Assembly (NCBI GenBank): GCA_039820405.1
Contig: JBCBQC010000011.1
Location: forward strand, 31,933 to 95,932
Direction: 5' to 3'
Source: CALLVY01 sp937899855
GTDB lineage: Bacteria; Bacteroidota; Bacteroidia; Chitinophagales; Saprospiraceae
DNA length: 64,000 bases
The position numbers were made by a program, and so were the translations under genes. The notes beneath the pieces were generated by a model. It saw only the letters and a program-made list of their open reading frames with translations. It was not told the origin of the DNA and did no database searches. Positions 43,963-51,974 of the stretch are shown one piece after another. Numbering within the stretch: position 1 is the stretch's first letter; each line of letters opens with the position of its first letter.

Positions 43963-44772
43963 ATGAAAAAAAAGATCTTCAGTTGCTCCGTTGCTCTATT
44001 TGTACTCCTCTCTACCGCACTGGCGCAGGGTACCTTTCAGCCCCGCAATCCCAACGGTTTGGAAGAAAACAAGGGCTTGGTCTACGACAAGGAGTTTACG
44101 GTCGATTTTCGGGTACACACCAACGGTTACGCTTTGGCGCTCAATTTTGGTACCCTTAAGACCTACTACCGGACCCGCTACATGCACTTTGAGTTGGGAG
44201 AAATCAAGCATCCCAAAGAGTATCGCAATACTTTTGACCTCAACTTTAGCCCCGGGCAAGATTCCCGTTCCTTTATCTTTGGCAAGCAAAACAACCTCTT
44301 CGTCCTGCGGGGAGGGATTGGTGAGAAGCGTTATTTCTCTGAAAAGGCCAAGAAGCGGGGGCTCGCCGTTGGCATCAGCTACGAGGCGGGGCCCGCCCTC
44401 GGCTTGCTCAAGCCCTACTACCTTGATCTGAGCTTTACCAACGACCCCAGCAGCCCAACGGACGATGTGGTCTCCGTAGAAAAATACTCTCCCGAAAACG
44501 CCGAGGACTTTCTCAATACCGACCGGATCAACGGTGCCACCGGCTTCACCCGAGGACTGGGTGAGATCAGGATCCGCCCCGGTATCCAGGCCAAGGCAGC
44601 CGTCCACTTTGATTGGGGAGCTTTCGATGAGTTTGTCAAGGGATTCGAAGCGGGAGTCATGGCCGACATCTTTTTTACCAAAATGCCCATCATGGTAGAA
44701 ATTGACGATGTCGAAAATCGCCCCTTTTTCCTCAACCTCTACCTTAGTCTACAGCTCGGTAAACGACGCTAA
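43963..44772 (+). CDS. Secreted beta-rich protein, probable outer membrane barrel
   Basis: 269 residues. Signal peptide MKKKIFSCSVALFVLLSTALAQ. The mature part has alternating hydrophobic and polar strands (TVDFRVHTNGYALALNFGTL, GLAVGISYEAGPALGLLKPY, FFLNLYLSLQLGKRR) and ends with basic residues after an aromatic strand, consistent with a small outer membrane beta-barrel. No specific family was recognised. It is 190 bases upstream of the lipA -7 box, with no sign of operon linkage. Confidence 0.72.
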   Translation: MKKKIFSCSVALFVLLSTALAQGTFQPRNPNGLEENKGLVYDKEFTVDFRVHTNGYALALNFGTLKTYYRTRYMHFELGEIKHPKEYRNTFDLNFSPGQDSRSFIFGKQNNLFVLRGGIGEKRYFSEKAKKRGLAVGISYEAGPALGLLKPYYLDLSFTNDPSSPTDDVVSVEKYSPENAEDFLNTDRINGATGFTRGLGEIRIRPGIQAKAAVHFDWGAFDEFVKGFEAGVMADIFFTKMPIMVEIDDVENRPFFLNLYLSLQLGKRR

Positions 44773-44821
44773 ACCCCTCAGAACATTTAGCCGAATTACG
44801 GTGTTTCACGCATAGATTTCG

Positions 44822-44829
44822 TAAATTTG
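44822..44829 (+). promoter_or_regulatory. Putative -7 element of lipA
   Basis: TAAATTTG matches TAnnTTTG exactly and lies 56 bases before the lipA ATG. A clear TTTG at the -33 distance is lacking, so confidence is limited. Confidence 0.35.
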
Positions 44830-44885
44830 TGTCCCGGTGGCTGGTTCAAAACGAGCCTACACCACACTAATGCTAAGTAATCAAG

Positions 44886-45758
44886 ATGATTGAACTACCC
44901 ATTGTCGAACGTAGAGAACCCAAGAAGCGCAAACCGGATTGGCTCCGCGTCAAACTACCGACCGGAGAGAATTTCAAAAAGGTAAGGCGGTTAGTCGATC
45001 AGTACCAACTCCATACCATCTGCCAAAGCGGCAACTGTCCCAATATGGGAGAGTGCTGGGGAGCGGGTACTGCCACCTTTATGATCCTTGGCAACACCTG
45101 TACGCGCTCTTGCTCCTTTTGTGCCGTAAAGACGGGCCGTCCGCCCGAATACGATGAAGATGAACCCCGGCGCGTAGCCGAAGCCATCCAGCTGATGCAG
45201 GTCAAACACGCCGTCATCACCTCCGTCAATCGCGACGAACGCAAGGACCGGGGTGCTGAAATATGGTATCAGACCGTGGCCCTCACCAAAGAACTCTCCC
45301 CCACGACCACCATCGAGACCCTCATCCCCGACGTACGCAGCAACTGGGAAGCCCTCGAACGCATGATCAGTGCCGACCAGGAAGTGGTATCGCACAATAT
45401 GGAGACCGTCGAACGGCTCTACCGCAAGGTACGCCCCCAGGCCAAGTACAAACGCAGCCTGGAACAGATCCAACGCACCAAGGACTACGGCAAACGCACC
45501 AAGTCGGGGATTATGGTGGGTTTGGGAGAACGGGATGAAGAAGTCTACCAGATCATGGACGATCTCGTGGCCCACGGCTGTGATGTGCTCACCATCGGCC
45601 AGTACCTTCAACCGACGCGGATGCACCTCGAAGTCGCCTCTTTTGTCCGTCCCGAAAAATTTGCGGAGTATAAAGCGGTGGGGCTCTCCAAGGGCTTTGC
45701 CTTTGTCGAGAGTGGTCCCCTGGTACGTTCTTCCTACCACGCCGAGCGGCACCTCTAA
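44886..45758 (+). CDS. lipA: Lipoyl synthase
   Basis: Radical SAM enzyme that inserts two sulfurs into octanoyl side chains to make the lipoyl cofactor. 290 residues with both iron-sulfur motifs: the auxiliary cluster in CQSGNCPNMGECW and the radical SAM cluster in CTRSCSFC. Other hallmarks are TATFMILGNTC, NMETVERLYRKVRPQA, LGERDEEV and QYLQPTRMHL. The ATG at 44886 gives the expected start before the first cluster. It is convergent with the alkaline phosphatase gene, with a hairpin between them. Confidence 0.97.
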   Translation: MIELPIVERREPKKRKPDWLRVKLPTGENFKKVRRLVDQYQLHTICQSGNCPNMGECWGAGTATFMILGNTCTRSCSFCAVKTGRPPEYDEDEPRRVAEAIQLMQVKHAVITSVNRDERKDRGAEIWYQTVALTKELSPTTTIETLIPDVRSNWEALERMISADQEVVSHNMETVERLYRKVRPQAKYKRSLEQIQRTKDYGKRTKSGIMVGLGERDEEVYQIMDDLVAHGCDVLTIGQYLQPTRMHLEVASFVRPEKFAEYKAVGLSKGFAFVESGPLVRSSYHAERHL

Positions 45759-45771
45759 CTCCAATTCATTA

Positions 45772-45829
45772 CTTCACTACGTGCTCCGTACTGGCTCGGT
45801 AGACCGCCACTGGCATTTACGTGGTGAAG
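45772..45829. terminator. Hairpin between convergent lipA and alkaline phosphatase genes
   Basis: An 11-bp stem CTTCACTACGT (45772-45782) / ACGTGGTGAAG (45819-45829) with one G-T pair and a 36-nt loop that itself contains partial repeats. No T-run follows on either side, so it is a weaker terminator or a transcript-stabilising structure. Confidence 0.35.
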
Positions 45830-45839
45830 GGTGTGGGCA

Positions 45840-46979
45840 TTACCAATGCATGGCAGCGCGAATTTTGTAAAAGATGGCGGTATTCTCGTAGATGCCGCTG
45901 AACGCTTCCGCCCCCGGGCCGTAGGCAAACACGGGAATCATGGTAGCGGTGTGATAGTCCGTAGTGAAGGCCGTAGCCAGGCTGTCCATCCGGGCCGGCG
46001 GGACGATGGAGAAGCCCCCCGTCTCGTGGTCGGCCGTGGTGACGACCAGAGTATTGCCCTCTTTTTCCGCAAAATCCAGTACCATTCCCAGTACGCGATC
46101 GAATTCTTGCATCTCGCTAATGATGTACGATTCGTTGTTGGCGTGTCCTCCCCAGTCGATTTGTGATCCTTCCACCATCAGGAAAAACCCTTTTCCCGGT
46201 CGCTCCTCCAGGTGATCCATCGCCATTTGGGTCGCGAGGGGGAGGTAATCTCGCCCCTGGTTGACGGGTAGGGGGTCCGCATCGGAGGTGAAGTAGGCGT
46301 AATTGCGCTGGGGATCGGCGGGCGCTTCGTACAGCTCCTGCCGGAAATAATCCGAAACCAGGTAGCCCTTTTGTTGCAATTCTAGATAGAGGTTTCGATC
46401 GTCGCTTTCCCGGCGATCGAAGTATTTCTTACCCCCTCCGATAAAAAAGTCGATGTCCGTCCGCAGGAAGTCAGCGGCAATGGCCTCGTACATCTTCCGC
46501 TGCTTTTGGTGGGCGATGAAGGAGGCTGGGGTAGCGTGCACGATCGTCGAGGTAGCGACCAGCCCCGTGGCGTACCCCTTTTCCTCCGCCAGCTCCAGCA
46601 AGGTCGTACAAGCAAGCGTATCGGGAGTTACCCCAATGGCCCCGTTATAGGTTTTCTTTCCACAGGCAAAGGCCGTCGCCCCCGCCGCCGAATCGGTAAT
46701 CAGCTGATCAAAAGCGTGCGATTTGTGTAGCCCCACGATGGGAAAGCGTTCAATTTGGAGCTTATTGCCACTGGCGTACATCCCCGCGGTGATTTGTCCA
46801 AGGCCCATTCCATCCCCAATCATCAGAATGACATTGCGCGGCTTTCTGACTTCGGGCTCGATCCGCGTCGTCACCGTATCGTAGCTCGTGGGTTGGTCCT
46901 CCGGTTGCTGTTGTATTTTACGGGTACAGGCAAAGACCAGTAGTACGATCGAGAACAGTAGAAGTAGCGATTGTTTCAT
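45840..46979 (-). CDS. Alkaline phosphatase (PF00245 type), lipoprotein
   Basis: Periplasmic phosphomonoesterase anchored by a lipid: signal MKQSLLLLFSIVLLVFAC with lipobox cysteine. 379 residues. Metal and catalytic motifs are VILMIGDGMGLGQ, DSAAGATAFACGKKT with the nucleophilic serine, GGGKKYF, MVEGSQIDWGGHANN and TADHETGGF. The family is usually longer; here the chain is compact but all core motifs remain. Likely scavenges phosphate. No Pho box could be identified. Confidence 0.92.
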   Translation of the reverse strand: MKQSLLLLFSIVLLVFACTRKIQQQPEDQPTSYDTVTTRIEPEVRKPRNVILMIGDGMGLGQITAGMYASGNKLQIERFPIVGLHKSHAFDQLITDSAAGATAFACGKKTYNGAIGVTPDTLACTTLLELAEEKGYATGLVATSTIVHATPASFIAHQKQRKMYEAIAADFLRTDIDFFIGGGKKYFDRRESDDRNLYLELQQKGYLVSDYFRQELYEAPADPQRNYAYFTSDADPLPVNQGRDYLPLATQMAMDHLEERPGKGFFLMVEGSQIDWGGHANNESYIISEMQEFDRVLGMVLDFAEKEGNTLVVTTADHETGGFSIVPPARMDSLATAFTTDYHTATMIPVFAYGPGAEAFSGIYENTAIFYKIRAAMHW

Positions 46980-47061
46980 GCGATAAATTTAAAGCAGATT
47001 CCGCATTGCCCCTCCTTTTCCCAGATTAATTTTTTGCAAACCCTTCCCACGCCCCTCCACC

Positions 47062-48168
47062 CTACACCGTCTTCCCGGATAGCATGGCGTATCGCTTACC
47101 CGGTAGCGGACGAATCACCCCCTTAAACTCCAAACCCAGCAAAAGAGCCGCCAACTGGCTACTGCCAATCTTGGCCTCCATCTGCAGCTGGTCGATATCG
47201 CTGACCTCCCGGTTACTCAGTACCCCCAAAATACACTGCTCTTCGCGACTGAGCTCGGGGAATAAACGCTGCTGTACCTGATGGGGAGCACTGCTGTCCC
47301 AACCCATCCCCACGGCTACATCGGCCACCGATTCAAACAGTTGGGCCCGGTGGCTTTTGATGAGTTGGTTACATCCCCGGCTCTGAGGGTCACCGACCCT
47401 TCCCGGTAGGGCAAAAACTTCCTTGTGGTAGTGATTGGCCAAATCAGCACTGATCATCGACCCCCCTTTTTCCGCAGTTTGGATCACGAGGAGGGCATCA
47501 CACAGACCGGCGATGAGCCGATTCCGCATGGGAAAGTGCTCGCGCTCCGGGCCCGTTTGGCTGCTGTATTCCGTCAGTAAGCCCCCCTTTTCCAGCATCT
47601 GCTGCGCAACGCGACGGTGTTGCTGAGGATAAATCCGACCCAGTCCGTGCCCCAAGACCCCAATGGTGGGGATGCTGCTCTCCAAGCAGCGACGGTGTGC
47701 CGCAATATCGACGCCGTAGGCCAGGCCACTGATCACCTGGACATCGTAGTCCTGCAACTCGCCGATGAGCCGCTCGCAGGCTTGCAGCCCGTAGTCATTG
47801 GGGCGGCGCGTACCCACGACGGCTACCGTCCGGTAGTGATTGAGTGCGGCGGAACCACGGTAGTACAGGAGGATGGGACAATCCGGGTAGGGTTTGAGCC
47901 GAAAGGGGTAGGTATCGTCCAGAAAGAAATGGGTTTGGATGTGGTGCTGCTCAATAAAGCGCAGCTCCCGTTCCGCTTCGCGGTGGCCCGCGTCGTGTCG
48001 AATGTGGCGAGCGATGCGCTCCCCCACTCCGGGGATGGCTCGCAAATCCCGGGCGCTGGCCTTAAAGATTTCGCGAACGCCACCGCAGTAGCTGATGAGA
48101 TTTTTGGCCAGACGGGGTCCGACACGTGGAATCTTGGTGAGGGCAATTTGGTAAAACAGCATATCCAT
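47062..48168 (-). CDS. dprA: DNA processing protein DprA
   Basis: Loads RecA on incoming single-stranded DNA during natural transformation and is found widely in bacteria. 368 residues with an N-terminal helix-hairpin-helix-like region (RAIPGVGERIARHIRHD), the Rossmann-like DprA core with VAVVGTRRPNDYGLQACERL and VISGLAYGVDIAAHRRCL, HFPMRNRLIAGLCDALLVIQ and ALPGRVGDPQSRGCNQLI. The C-terminal winged helix (LGVLSNREVSDIDQLQ) follows. Expressed away from the SH3 gene. Confidence 0.94.
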   Translation of the reverse strand: MDMLFYQIALTKIPRVGPRLAKNLISYCGGVREIFKASARDLRAIPGVGERIARHIRHDAGHREAERELRFIEQHHIQTHFFLDDTYPFRLKPYPDCPILLYYRGSAALNHYRTVAVVGTRRPNDYGLQACERLIGELQDYDVQVISGLAYGVDIAAHRRCLESSIPTIGVLGHGLGRIYPQQHRRVAQQMLEKGGLLTEYSSQTGPEREHFPMRNRLIAGLCDALLVIQTAEKGGSMISADLANHYHKEVFALPGRVGDPQSRGCNQLIKSHRAQLFESVADVAVGMGWDSSAPHQVQQRLFPELSREEQCILGVLSNREVSDIDQLQMEAKIGSSQLAALLLGLEFKGVIRPLPGKRYAMLSGKTV

Positions 48169-48342
48169 TACAAAGGGGTTAAACGTAAACTTTTTCCGAC
48201 TTCCAGCCGTAAAAATGAAAGAGACCCTAAGCTATCGCCAGAGCATTAGCCAGTAAATAGTAGGTCCTAAAAACCGCGTCTTTGTAAAGGATGGATTATC
48301 TTGGTCCGTAAATGTACCGCTCGGCGGGACTTTCGCCCCCCG

Positions 48343-48370
48343 TTTGCTCGCCCATTATCGGCTATTTTTC
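48343..48370 (+). promoter_or_regulatory. Putative promoter of the SH3-domain gene
   Basis: TTTG at 48343-48346, a 16-nt spacer and TATTTTTC at 48363-48370, one base from TAnnTTTG. The spacer is short for the class. Predicted leader is short, ending at the ATG at 48385. Confidence 0.4.
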
Positions 48371-48384
48371 ACAAAATCGCTACT

Positions 48385-48957
48385 ATGAGTAAAAAAAGTA
48401 CCCCCAGTAGTATGCGCTTCAAAGTAGAAGTGCTCGTGATTCTCGTTTTCTTTCTCAGCTTTATCATTTGGGCCGTCTCCCAGTGTAATACCTCCAGCCT
48501 CCTGGCCGAGTACAACGACCCCACCGAAGCCAGCGGTGACGAAGGCGGCGCCCTAGCCCCCCGCGACAGCAACCCGGAAGATCCCTACGGTACTCCCCTA
48601 CCCCCCAATCCCAACGCCAGCATCGCGACAAACCCAGCGGCCGGTACACCCACCACTTCCAGTACCACCAATCCTAGCTCCTCCGCTCCCAACGAAAACC
48701 TGTCCAGGCTCTACGTCACCATCGACGGATTGAACCTAAGGACTGGACCTCACCTCGATAGTAGCATCATCACTAAGCTTTCCCTTTTTGAGGAGGTCTG
48801 GTTTATGAACGAAGTCACGGACTCTACGCAAAAGATTAGCCTCGGACTAGAAATCGCCGACGAACCCTGGGTAAAGATCAAACATAAAAAAGGGCGTGTC
48901 GGCTGGGTATACGGCGCTGGGGTCAACTATTATCGCAAAAGAAGGTTAGCCGAATAA
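48385..48957 (+). CDS. Membrane-anchored SH3-domain protein
   Basis: 190 residues from the ATG at 48385; an upstream in-frame start at 48301 adds a basic stretch and was rejected. One membrane helix lies at about 13-29 (VLVILVFFLSFIIWAVS), followed by a P/S/T-rich linker (about 50-105) and a bacterial SH3-like domain (about 112-186: LYVTIDGLNLRTGPHLDSSI, VGWVYGAGVNYY). SH3b domains usually bind cell-wall peptides. Likely anchored with the SH3 domain in the periplasm. It is convergent with the glucosaminidase-like gene, which fits a cell-wall theme, but the two are separate units. Confidence 0.82.
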   Translation: MSKKSTPSSMRFKVEVLVILVFFLSFIIWAVSQCNTSSLLAEYNDPTEASGDEGGALAPRDSNPEDPYGTPLPPNPNASIATNPAAGTPTTSSTTNPSSSAPNENLSRLYVTIDGLNLRTGPHLDSSIITKLSLFEEVWFMNEVTDSTQKISLGLEIADEPWVKIKHKKGRVGWVYGAGVNYYRKRRLAE

Positions 48958-48993
48958 CGAATAAGTGCAAACCAATTGCCTATCTCAAAGCTG

Positions 48994-49041
48994 GTCAAGC
49001 CGCTAGTCAAGCCGCTAGTCAAGCCGCTAGTCAAGCCGCTA
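48994..49041. repeat. 12-bp tandem repeat at the 3' end of the glucosaminidase-like gene
   Basis: Four perfect copies of GTCAAGCCGCTA, with a fifth diverged copy at 49042-49053. Read on the minus strand each unit contains an in-frame TAG, so the gene's stop codon lies in the repeat and is followed by three further in-frame stops. Confidence 0.9.
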
Positions 49042-49812
49042 GTCAAGCCCCTGTAAGCTCGCCGCCTCCACAATCGCAATCAGCCGCTCCGCCAGCTTAT
49101 CGTAAACGTCGGAATACCGCAACTCTTCCAAACCATTGGCCCAGGCCCGATAGTCATCCGCCGCCAACAACTGGCGCAACTGGGCAAAACGACCACTCGT
49201 GAGGTACAGGCTATGGTCCCGAAAGCTAGACCAAGCATTTTCGTAATGCCGGTAGCAAGCATCGTTGTAGGTGCTGCTTTCCCCCCGCCACTGGCTGGTA
49301 CAGGGAATCCCAAAATGATTGTTGCCCCGCCGGGCCAAATCCCGCTGGCCATAGCTGCTGTGCAGTACCGCATTGGCCAGAATGATACTGGCGGGAATCC
49401 CGTACTTTTTGCTCTCACTCACCGCCACGTGCCCAAAGCGCTTTAGGTATTTTTCCCGAGTAGCCGCATCGATCGTCGCCAACTCGGCCCGGGCACTCTC
49501 CTCGGGACTTGCGGAACCCAAAATCGGCAACTCGATGCCCGAACTGTAGGAAGAAGCGGGGCTCGTCATCGCGCTGGACCGCCCCTTTTTCTGGGTCAGT
49601 AGTGGATCTTTTTTGGTCGCTCCGGCTTCCGCCGGCGCTCCTTCCGATTCCGAAGGGGCGGGCTGCTCGATGCGATTGGGACTGTTGATATTGAATTGAA
49701 AACTGAGGTCTTTGCGCAAAAACACAAAAACCAACATGCCCAGAAGGGCCAGTTTAAACCAGTTGAGCCGGAGGTAGGAGCCCACTTGGGAGCGGTACGA
49801 CTGCTTTTCCAT
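49039..49812 (-). CDS. Glucosaminidase-domain (GH73-like) membrane protein lacking the usual catalytic glutamate
   Basis: 257 residues. One membrane segment (about 19-34, FKLALLGMLVFVFLRK), a disordered linker (45-110) and a FlgJ/GH73-like domain (about 120-250). Family landmarks are present: IPASIILANAVLHSSYGQRD, NNHFGIPC, CYRHYENAWSSFRDHSLYL, RQLLAADDYRAWANGLEEL and LAERLIAIVE. The glycosidase motif normally reads A-x-x-L-E-S-G-W-G, but here it is AVLHSSYG with H151 in place of the catalytic glutamate and S-Y in place of G-W. The enzyme may be inactive and act as a wall-binding protein. The stop lies inside a 12-bp tandem repeat. Confidence 0.83.
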   Translation of the reverse strand: MEKQSYRSQVGSYLRLNWFKLALLGMLVFVFLRKDLSFQFNINSPNRIEQPAPSESEGAPAEAGATKKDPLLTQKKGRSSAMTSPASSYSSGIELPILGSASPEESARAELATIDAATREKYLKRFGHVAVSESKKYGIPASIILANAVLHSSYGQRDLARRGNNHFGIPCTSQWRGESSTYNDACYRHYENAWSSFRDHSLYLTSGRFAQLRQLLAADDYRAWANGLEELRYSDVYDKLAERLIAIVEAASLQGLD

Positions 49813-49878
49813 TGTTCTAAATTTGGTGCTTAACTAATTACTTGTTCCTCAATAGGCTCTCCGTATATCCGATAGCAA

Positions 49879-49910
49879 CAAATCTAAAACAAAAAGTTTT
49901 TAAAAACAAT
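49879..49910 (-). promoter_or_regulatory. Promoter of the glucosaminidase-like gene
   Basis: Minus-strand -33 ATTG (complement of 49907-49910), 20-nt spacer, -7 TAGATTTG (complement of 49879-49886). The predicted leader to the ATG at 49812 is about 60 nt. Confidence 0.55.
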
Positions 49911-49948
49911 CGAAAGTAAAATAATTTTAAACAAAAAGTTTATTTTCG

Positions 49949-51901
49949 CTACTGAGCAGCGCGATTGTAAAACTCCTGGGCCCGGCCGCCATCTCCCGCC
50001 GATTCGTACATCTGCCCCGTCAGACGCAGCAAACGCGAATCATTGGGCGCATATCCCAGGCCATAGGTCAGCCACTGCTGGGCCGAATTGAGCCGACCCG
50101 CCGCCAGAAACTCCTGCCCCAAATCCGCACACCAGTTGACCACCATCCCCACTGGGATCTGACCCCGCCCCTTGAGGTAATCCATGTAAGTACGCACAAA
50201 GGGTAGACTGCTTCGAATCAGCAGCAAGGACCGAAACTCGGCCAGCAGCTTTTCGTGGTTCTGGTCTTTTTTGTGGTACTCCGCCACGATGCCACTCTTC
50301 ATCGTCAGGGCCGAGCCGTAGTTGGGTACGATTTCCAGAGCACGATTCATGTAAGCACTGACCTCATCGAGCAATTCGGCCCGGCGCTTGTTGTCGCTCT
50401 CCTCCTTGTAGAGGTTGAAGAGGGCCGTTCCCATAAAACAATTGGCGCGCGCGCTGTTTTTAGACACTTGAATCGCCGCGCGGTTGAGACTCAGAGTGTC
50501 CTTCCAGGCGGGCACTCGCGTAATCGTTTTTCCGATGTAGCCCATGGTCAACAGCCCCAGTAGCCCGTAGCCCACGATCTCAAACTTGGCCCGGGGCAGG
50601 TACTCCATCAGCAGCCAGGCCACCAAAATGCAAAAACCCAGCGAGGAGAGGTACACAAAGCGTTCGTTCATAAAAGTACCCACCGTAAAGGGGATATTGG
50701 AAACGATGCTCAGGGTGATGAAGTAAAACAAAATGCCGTAGGCCGGTACGCTTTTTTTCATTGCCCCCCACAATGCGTAAGCCCCGAGCGCCAGGTGTAG
50801 CAGTAGGGATGCGATGGCCCGCCAGTCGGCAAAGGTCTGTACCGGAACGTGGTAGGGATAGTAGTCGTGGGTCAGGGGGTGGGGAAACACCAGGAGTTTG
50901 AGGTACTGCCCCAGGGTGTAGAAAACGGTGGCAAAGCGTTCTCCCGTGTTCAGGCCGTAAAAGGGATTGTTCATGATGTCCGTGATCTCCCGGCCGGGAT
51001 CGAGAAAGAAGCCAATCGCTTGGGTGCGCAACACCAGATAGACCACCCCGGTCAGCAAAAGCGCTCCCGTGGCCAACCCCATCTTGCGGTAATCCGTACG
51101 GGTAAAACAGTAGGCCGTCAGCGGGACGATGGCGATAAAGGTCAGGGCGTTTTCCTTGGCCAGCAGACCGAGGAAAAAACTGAGGACCGACAGGGCCAGG
51201 TAGCCAAAATGATTTTTTTGGAAGTAAGCCAGGGCAAAGTACAGGGCACCCAGCGCGCCCAGCATGGCCAGAATCTCGTCGCGGCCCTTGATGTTGGCCA
51301 CCACCTCGGTATGGATGGGATGCACGATAAACAGCAATGTCCCCACAAAGGCAATGCCCCAGTACCAGGGCCGGCCCGCCGGCAGGGGAAACAACAAACT
51401 CAGAATCCGAAACAACAACAAACCGGTCAAACCGTAGAGCAGGATATTGCCCCAGTGCCCCACGGCCGGATTGCCCTCGTACACCGTCTGCCCCTGGGTG
51501 TTGGTAACCGCGCGTTTGGTCAGGGCGTACTCCGCCGCAAAGGTGGCAATCGACAGGGGACGGTAGCGCCCTCCCTCGATCAGGTCGCGCTGCTCGCCAA
51601 AATATCCGGTAAAACTCTCCGTGGTAAAAATCTCGGGAATGCCCGCAAAGCCCTTTTTGACAAAATTGTTTTCGGAGTAAACGATCTTGTCGTCGAGTAC
51701 AAATTCGTACTGTACCGTCGAGAGGTAGAGCCCTACCGCCAATACGAAGAGAAAGGCAGCGGGTAACCAGTAGCGCGACCAAAAATGGGGCTCAAAGACC
51801 AGGCCCGCGTCGGCCGCCGGCGGGGCGGAACGGGGCTTGCTACGGGACGGGGAAGGGGATTTGGACGACTTGTTCACTTTGGATTTCTTTTGTTTGGCCA
51901 T
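49949..51901 (-). CDS. TMTC-like membrane protein with C-terminal TPR repeats (GT-C type)
   Basis: 650 residues. A basic low-complexity N-terminus (KSKVNKSSKSPSPSRSKPRS) is followed by about 11-12 membrane segments (45-470). A periplasmic loop has the acidic motif EFVLDDKIVYSEN near 70, the catalytic-type DD motif of GT-C glycosyltransferases. TPR repeats follow (about 500-650: NCFMGTALFNLYKEESDNKR, AGRLNSAQQWLTYGLGY, GDGGRAQEFYNRAAQ). Eukaryotic TMTC proteins are O-mannosyltransferases with the same layout; bacterial members may glycosylate envelope proteins. The substrate is unknown. A hairpin lies just upstream of the start. Confidence 0.84.
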   Translation of the reverse strand: MAKQKKSKVNKSSKSPSPSRSKPRSAPPAADAGLVFEPHFWSRYWLPAAFLFVLAVGLYLSTVQYEFVLDDKIVYSENNFVKKGFAGIPEIFTTESFTGYFGEQRDLIEGGRYRPLSIATFAAEYALTKRAVTNTQGQTVYEGNPAVGHWGNILLYGLTGLLLFRILSLLFPLPAGRPWYWGIAFVGTLLFIVHPIHTEVVANIKGRDEILAMLGALGALYFALAYFQKNHFGYLALSVLSFFLGLLAKENALTFIAIVPLTAYCFTRTDYRKMGLATGALLLTGVVYLVLRTQAIGFFLDPGREITDIMNNPFYGLNTGERFATVFYTLGQYLKLLVFPHPLTHDYYPYHVPVQTFADWRAIASLLLHLALGAYALWGAMKKSVPAYGILFYFITLSIVSNIPFTVGTFMNERFVYLSSLGFCILVAWLLMEYLPRAKFEIVGYGLLGLLTMGYIGKTITRVPAWKDTLSLNRAAIQVSKNSARANCFMGTALFNLYKEESDNKRRAELLDEVSAYMNRALEIVPNYGSALTMKSGIVAEYHKKDQNHEKLLAEFRSLLLIRSSLPFVRTYMDYLKGRGQIPVGMVVNWCADLGQEFLAAGRLNSAQQWLTYGLGYAPNDSRLLRLTGQMYESAGDGGRAQEFYNRAAQ

Positions 51902-51905
51902 CGGT

Positions 51906-51929
51906 TTGCAGGTTGAAAAACTCCTGCAA
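51906..51929 (-). promoter_or_regulatory. Hairpin adjacent to the start codon of the TMTC-like gene
   Basis: TTGCAGG (51906-51912) / CCTGCAA (51923-51929) with a 10-nt loop, ending 4 bases before the ATG at 51901 on the minus strand. No T-run follows, so it is not a typical terminator. It could affect translation initiation. Confidence 0.4.
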
Positions 51930-51974
51930 GATGAAAAATTATTATTTGTTTTGCAACTATATGCTTCAGCCCTC

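Noticed and set aside
48994..49053. Possible CRISPR array
   Set aside because: Units are 12 bp, directly adjacent and without spacers, so this is a simple tandem repeat.
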